From the NCBI GenBank assembly GCA_037349105.1, contig JAYJMM010000037.1, positions 2,604,001 to 2,668,000 on the forward strand: a stretch of DNA of 64,000 nucleotides, written 5' to 3'. The stretch's first letter is position 1. Every line of letters begins with the position of its first letter. The position numbers were made by a program, and so were the translations under genes. This DNA comes from Limnomonas spitsbergensis. Its lineage: Eukaryota; Chlorophyta; Chlorophyceae; Chlamydomonadales. The notes below the pieces were generated by a model, which was given only the letters and a program-made list of their open reading frames with translations, ran no database searches and was not told the origin of the DNA. Below, piece after piece: positions 59,035 to 64,000 of the stretch.

Positions 59035-59568
59035 ATGCTGCGCCGTGCTAGAGCTAGGGAACTTGCTCAGCTGCGCGCTAAGCGTATTGCTATTCTCATT
59101 GAGTTTTGGGCCAAGAAAGTCAGGAGATCTCGCAGGGTTCAGAGGATTGCTGATGACAAGCTCAAGGCTGAACTGCTTAGGTCTGACAGGTTACGCGTTT
59201 TGACTTTGAAAATTGATGTCTGTAAATCTGTGCGGTGCCCTGGTCCTGCTATCACTCACAGAACGCAGCATCTCCTCAGAATGCAACCCACCATAATGAA
59301 ATGGATCTTCTATCTCTGGCTGATAGCCACAGCATTCCTGTTCACACCTGTTAACAGTATGAGAACTCACAATGCCCCAGCTCAGGTTTTTGATTTAACA
59401 CACAGCATCGCACGAGACCAGTATTCAAGAGAAGTATTAGGATCTTCACTGATCACGCAGACAGGTATCTCTTACTCATCAGATATTCAGCGACTTCAGC
59501 GACTCTATTCAGCGACTCTATTCAGCGACTCTATTCAGCGACTCTATAAGCATCAACAAGTCTCCTGA
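59035..59568 (+). CDS. ORF6 of the composite element, basic with one membrane segment
   Basis: 177 aa from the ATG at 59035; by readthrough of the ORF5 TGA the frame would run 58906-59568. The first part is very basic (RRARARELAQLRAKRIAIL). A single hydrophobic segment follows (WIFYLWLIATAFLFTPV, about residue 96-112). The C-terminus enters the right direct repeat and is partly made of its 13-bp tattcagcgactc repeats. It could be a membrane-anchored accessory protein; not recognised. Confidence 0.5.
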   Translation: MLRRARARELAQLRAKRIAILIEFWAKKVRRSRRVQRIADDKLKAELLRSDRLRVLTLKIDVCKSVRCPGPAITHRTQHLLRMQPTIMKWIFYLWLIATAFLFTPVNSMRTHNAPAQVFDLTHSIARDQYSREVLGSSLITQTGISYSSDIQRLQRLYSATLFSDSIQRLYKHQQVS

Positions 59569-60006
59569 TACGAAGCTGGCAGAGCACCTAGGCCAACAGT
59601 CGACCATCTGCAGCAATTAGCGTTATTCCTGCCTCTTAACAAGGCATATCTCCAGTCTACAGCTGGATATTACCACCAACCCACCATCACACCTCCAATC
59701 TACAGCCTTTCCTTTGGCTCCAAGTCGACCATCTGATTTATCAGAGATATCTTCAGTCATCAGAAGTCGCCAAGCAAGCGACTCATCACCACAGATCAAC
59801 GGCCACAATCGCCCAAGATCGTCCCAAGAAACCCATAAGTACCTCAAATGTCGAGGCTTTACGAGATCTTGTCAACAGTATCGAAGAAGTCCAGGTGAAG
59901 TAGCAAGAGCTATCACCTGTTATCGAGCTGATTTCACTGAGTTACAGCAGTGGATCGAGAAGCTCTTACTATAAGCTCTGTAAGAGTTTATTAGTACTTG
60001 TTTAAG
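59536..60006 (+). repeat. Right 471-bp direct repeat (LTR-like)
   Basis: Near-identical to 50854-51324 (one difference noted near 59847). It is preceded by about four copies of the 13-mer tattcagcgactc. It is followed by a second tacttgtttaa and short tandem gcttaagac/gcttgtaagac words up to about 60115. Confidence 0.85.
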
Positions 60007-63000
60007 TACTTGTTTAATGTCTTGTGTCAACGTGCTTAAGACATGCTTAAGACAGTGCTTGTAAGACAGTGCTTGTAAGACGTGCTTAAGACATGTAAGT
60101 CTTAAGTACTTGTTTAATGTCTTGTGTTCTTTTCGCTTGGTGCACCCATTCCTTAGGGTGCACCTCTGTGCCGCGACACCCTTCCCTCATCCTTATGTTC
60201 ACACTGTCATCATTGGCTCCTCTGGCACCATGCTGTCATGCACCTCTCTCATTTCCTTGGTATATATTCCAGCCACACCAACATGCCCCTCCCCCTCTTT
60301 AACAGCTTCCAGTTGAAATTGTCCAGTCTGCATTTATGGCAGAGTCCCCCTTGGCGACCATTTCATAACTTCGAATATTACTGGGTCAAGGGCTACTCTG
60401 TCAAAGAGCGCGTGTTTGATGGTGCGTTAAATGCCGACTGACTGCCATACTTTGGGTAATTTTGAATTTGAACGAGCTACATGTAGGCATGGACAAAATT
60501 CTACCTTAACTCACATGGCAAGCTAATGTCAGCAATGCGTTTGAAAAATTGAACACAACTTGTGCTTAAATATTTCCCTTCAGGCGGATGTCATGGAGGT
60601 GACCTAGACTTAAAGCAAGATGCTGGCAGCGGCTTGAAGTCCAAGAAAGACAGAAAAGTCCAGAACAAGTCGTAGAGAAGTTTTTCGAAATACCTTATCT
60701 AGAAGTCACGACTAAGACGAAAGTCAGGGTATAAGAAGATGAAAGCAGATCCTTGATTGAGAATATCAAGCTCAATCAAGTTAAACTTAAGTTAAGTCGT
60801 TATTGCTCATGAAGTTGCTGTGCAGTTTGACAAGTCTTGGAATGAGCTTTCCCTCAGATCTAAGATGCGGTCACAAGCGTGATGGGGCATGAGGCTTGAA
60901 AAATAACATGGGAATCATCCCCTCGAAAGCATCCCTTCAGAAATCAGACGTGTCACAGATTGAGAGCAGTTTGAGCTACTTAATCATGCAGAACGGGCAC
61001 AAGGGTGACTGCATGCGTGAATTACAAAAGCCTGTCAGACCCCCTCCTGCGCAAATTTCCCCTCAGAAATCTTATGTTTCGCATATTATGATGAGCACGA
61101 GCAAAACATGCAGATTACTTGAAATTGTGTCGTCCCCATTTTTTATTAATTTAGCCAGCACCTTGTTAACGTGACAGCGATGATCCTTTTGCTCACGTGG
61201 TATTTTGCCGACCCCATAGCTCAGGTGGAAATTTAGCTGGGTTCTTGCTCAGCCATAATTAAGCTGCTCCCTTATGCAGAAGTCAATGACGTTACACCTT
61301 TGGGCCCTTACGTTAGGCGCCCTTGCAGCCGAGCCTTCTTCAACAGGGCCCAGAGGTGTAACGTAAATGACCTATGGGCCCTGCTCAAGACGGCTCGTGA
61401 AAGGGTCTAGAGGCGTTTGCTATCTCAAGTTACAAGATTTGAGGTCGTTGTACCCGAGGAGGCCCCAAAAACTAGGAACATCTATCTATGAGCCTTGCTC
61501 GTCCACACATTAATTCACACTTCAGAAGCTACAGAGTCACAAGTCACCTCAAGACACTCAGCCCACTGAAAATAAATCCCTTACTGCTCGGCCGCTTGGG
61601 CGCCCTCTTTGCGAAATTGATAATGCATGCCACGCGTGACGTGCAGTGATAGATCTGGCATCGGGGGGGGGGCGTGACAATTCTTGACAAATTGACCAGG
61701 AACCGGGCGAAATCCACAGTACACGGATCTGGCAATTTCACGGAGGCGGCGGTTCACAGATAGAGCGAGGTGTGTGCACGAGTGAAATTATGATGACGGT
61801 GCAAGCATGTGACGAGAGGATGTACTATTTACTGTGATTACGGTGCGTGACAAGATCCAGACATTATTGAACACAAATGGCAGAGTCCGCGATGAGCTCA
61901 TTCATTGAGATTGGCTGACCAATTGACAATCACAATTAACTGGGGCATGCAGTTTTCAAAAACAAATGTATATTGTCAGGAATACCAGTACGAAATTTAT
62001 CGTGATCTCATAAATAAATAAAGAAGAAGGAGAAGGCCGCTGTCCTCAAGAGAGAGAAAATACAGAGGGAGGAAAGTAAGACACTCAGTGGAGGAAGTAC
62101 CTAAGCCGTACTAAAACCAACCATACCGGAACTAGTCACAGTTGTCAGCTTGGCTTTTTGAGCTGGGCCCAGAGGTGCAACGTCATTGAGTTGGCAGATT
62201 CGCGCTTCTTGAGCTAAAACTTGTCCTCTCTGGCCTCTCTGGCCTTAGAGTTCTGGCTAAAGCTTGTCCTGTCTGGCCTTAGAGTTCTGCGCCAGAGCCG
62301 CTGCCACGTCAGGTACCGGTATCTTTAGGCATTTATACCTCCCCCCCAAGGATATTTTCCGCCATAGCCCTGGCGCCCTTCATCTCGGCTTGGTGCTCTT
62401 AGTGGGTCCTTTCCTGGAATGCCTGTCCATCTTGCCTGTCCATCCACTGGTTGCCTTTGGCCAATTGGCACTGGCTTGGCCCCGCCGCTTGTTGCCGCTT
62501 GTCTCACAACTTCACTCTTGCTTTGGATCGGCACCTCTCTGGTAGTTTGGCTCATGCTATTTGCATCGGTTGAGATCCTAGCGTGTGTTCCAAGAATACA
62601 TTAGGAAGGTACGGGTCCATGAAAGAAAGGAAAGCGCCAGCGCGTGTCTGCAGCGAGGGCGCTGCATGGTGGGCGGTTGGAGTGAGTCATCAGTCCACTG
62701 GCCAGTCCGCGAAGAGTTTGGAAGCTGGTAAGCTCGCACACTCGCACATATGATGGTACGCGCTCGTTTCTTCCGCTGTTCTGCATATCGTAATTTATTG
62801 ACGGCTTGTCCAGGTGATGTTTCACTTCGGAAAAATCGTCAGTTGTGTCGGCTCGTCCCCGCCTCCCTCAAATGTGTAGGCGTTGGCCGTTGGATTGGGC
62901 CGGTGATGCTGCGAATTGACGAACGGTTGGAGATGCAGCGCGTGGATGCTACGCACGGCTTGTCCAAGTAGTGATTATCGAGACAAAGTACCGGTAGCTG

Positions 63001-63189
63001 ACAGTAATTGAAGCAGCTGGGGCACTGGGGCAGGTATATATGACCCTACCTCGTAGTCGTTTACCACCGTCGTTCGTCAGCTACATGCATACCTTCGTTG
63101 GCCTGTCCTAGGTTTCGCGATAGGTTGGGTCAGGTTTTTAATCGGGATAATCACATCCGAAAACATGCCGCAAAACGCACGCCTCAATA
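60007..63189. other. Intergenic right of the composite element
   Basis: No gene recognised. It contains the miniature element at 61283-61370 and a single terminal word of the same family at about 62164-62186 (gggcccagaggtgcaacgtcattga). It also has runs of C and G near 61663 and 62341, and the upstream region of the gene starting at 63190. Confidence 0.4.
61283..61370. mobile_element. 88-bp miniature inverted-repeat element
   Basis: The left end tcaatgacgttacaccttt with gggccc, and the right end whose complement is tcatttacgttacacctct with gggccc, pair over about 25 bp with three mismatches. The core has gcagccgagccttcttcaac. Terminal words of the same family recur at about 13125, 25245-25350, 27717, 29095 and 62164. 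Confidence 0.75.
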
Positions 63190-63495
63190 ATGCATCGCAG
63201 GACTTTCATACCTCCCTTGACCATTCCGCTGTTTGTGTTGGTCTTCTCCACCCTCTGTGTGGGCATTCTTCTCCTGATTTTCCGACCGGGCGGATTCCTC
63301 GGTACTCAAGATCGTCCTACTACTAGGAAGCCCCCCCTCTGCACGCTGGCTGCCATCGCTGAAGCTTGCAAGGAGGATGTTGCCACAGCCAACGAAGCCT
63401 GCCCCCCTGGATTCGCCGTGGGATTTGTCCCCACCAGGACATTTCCCTCGTTCTGTGCCGCAATCTATGAGTCAGAGGAGACAGCCCTGGCAGAG
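63190..63495 (+). CDS. First exon of an unrecognised membrane-anchored protein (partial)
   Basis: The ATG at 63190 opens 102 codons ending at a good donor (GCAGAG then gtgagc); reading on would stop at 63564. A hydrophobic segment near residues 9-32 (PLTIPLFVLVFSTLCVGILL) should be a signal anchor or uncleaved signal. It is followed by a short basic linker and a domain with Cys at spaced positions (PLCTLAAIAEACKED, NEACPPGF, FPSFCAAIYESEE). This would place the Cys-rich part outside the cytosol. Downstream exons are not identified and may lie beyond the window. Confidence 0.4.
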
Positions 63496-63895
63496 GTGAG
63501 CCTGCTGATGACTCTACAGGAAAGGGAGGAAATTATGCTACAATCGCCAATGGGAAGGACGTAAGCAGCTGGATCTCTAAACTCTTATTCGACCAGTCCT
63601 GGCTAGGCAGACAGGCGGAGTATTGATGCCGGGATGTCATGCATCATGCATGCACACGACATCATGAGTGGACGAGGTTCAGGTACCGTATACCAGTCCT
63701 AGGTGAGCCTGCTGGCAGTGATTGAAGAGAAGGGGACGCCAAGAATGTGGTACTGTCCAGGGAATGAAGTCTGTATGAAACGTCTGGCAAGCCTATTTCA
63801 ATATTCCATAATACAGCAGTTCCGCTAAGTACGCGGTAAAATTGCATGTTCTTTGACAATTATTTGGCACTGGTACTGATTACCAGTCTTTGAAT

Positions 63896-64000
63896 TCCGT
63901 AGATTTGTTTGGCCTCCGGGTACAAGGAAGAAATATAGTTTTAACTTGAGCGTGCTTCACTGGAAACCTTTTTTTGACCTCCCAAAATTGGCATTATCCG
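63896..64000. repeat. Possible third, cut-off copy of the 193-bp miniature element
   Basis: ccgtagatttgtttggcctcc and gggta at 63897 resemble the left end of the element at 43620. The window ends before a right end could be seen, and inner similarity is weak. Confidence 0.3.

Larger units (their letters stand above)
50854..60006 (+). mobile_element. 9.15-kb composite element with direct terminal repeats, no polymerase
   Basis: Two 471-bp direct repeats (50854-51324, 59536-60006) at an offset of 8,682 bp enclose six plus-strand ORFs. They are Gag-like, protease-like and four unknown. The repeats differ at one base by eye (caagtgtcg against caaatgtcg), so the copy is young. The layout resembles a non-autonomous LTR retrotransposon (a TR-GAG type) with extra genes. 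However, the repeats do not begin TG or end CA, I see no target duplication, and there is no obvious tRNA primer site. No reverse transcriptase, RNase H, integrase or transposase motif is visible in the ORFs. It may depend on a partner element, or be a different class. Confidence 0.7.

Overview
This is a nuclear genome window from a eukaryote, most likely a green alga. The host genes have many short GT-AG introns. One is a plant/algal-type plasma-membrane H+-ATPase of the long (about 1,100-residue) kind, and the window also encodes a SECIS-binding-protein homologue, which land plants lack. A prasinophyte-type chlorophyte is my best guess, but this is inference from gene content, not from a marker gene. 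Genes are sparse, and the space between and inside them is filled with tandem repeats and small transposons.

Layout. 1-7.1 kb: a broken minus-strand zinc-finger gene carrying a 69-bp tandem array and an exon interrupted by a hAT-type element. 9.28-18.24 kb (+): a 20-exon P-type H+-ATPase whose exon phases all close (1,112 aa). 19.9-25.06 kb (+): a 5-exon RWD-RING ubiquitin ligase of the RNF25 family. 30.9-37.6 kb (-): a 5-exon Gln-rich, U1-type zinc-finger plus L7Ae protein related to SECISBP2. 38.9-43.8 kb: non-autonomous DNA transposons and a 5'-truncated LINE with a restriction-like endonuclease C-terminus. 45.4-49.6 kb (-): RMC1 (Mic1 family). 49.63-50.06 kb (-): ENY2, only 32 bp upstream of RMC1.

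50.85-60.01 kb is a 9.15-kb composite element. It is bounded by 471-bp direct repeats that differ at one base, and it carries six plus-strand ORFs. These are a Gag-like protein with a zinc knuckle, a retropepsin-like protease and four proteins I cannot identify. I see no reverse transcriptase, integrase or transposase. Two pairs of its ORFs (Gag/protease and ORF5/ORF6) are each joined in one reading frame by a single UGA codon. Two stem-loop plus G8-AAG modules lie after ORF2 and ORF4, and splice-site-like boxes precede ORF3 and ORF4. This is the best candidate here for an undescribed system. The last 4 kb hold a miniature transposon and the first exon of an unrecognised gene for a membrane-anchored protein.

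How the genes relate. The host genes do not form a pathway: they cover membrane energisation, ubiquitin ligation, selenoprotein translation, Rab7 activation and SAGA/TREX-2. A pattern that crosses genes is that exon edges, including their splice sites, recur as decayed copies in the adjoining intron (H+-ATPase, RNF25 and SBP2-like genes). This suggests that introns here grow by local duplication across splice junctions.
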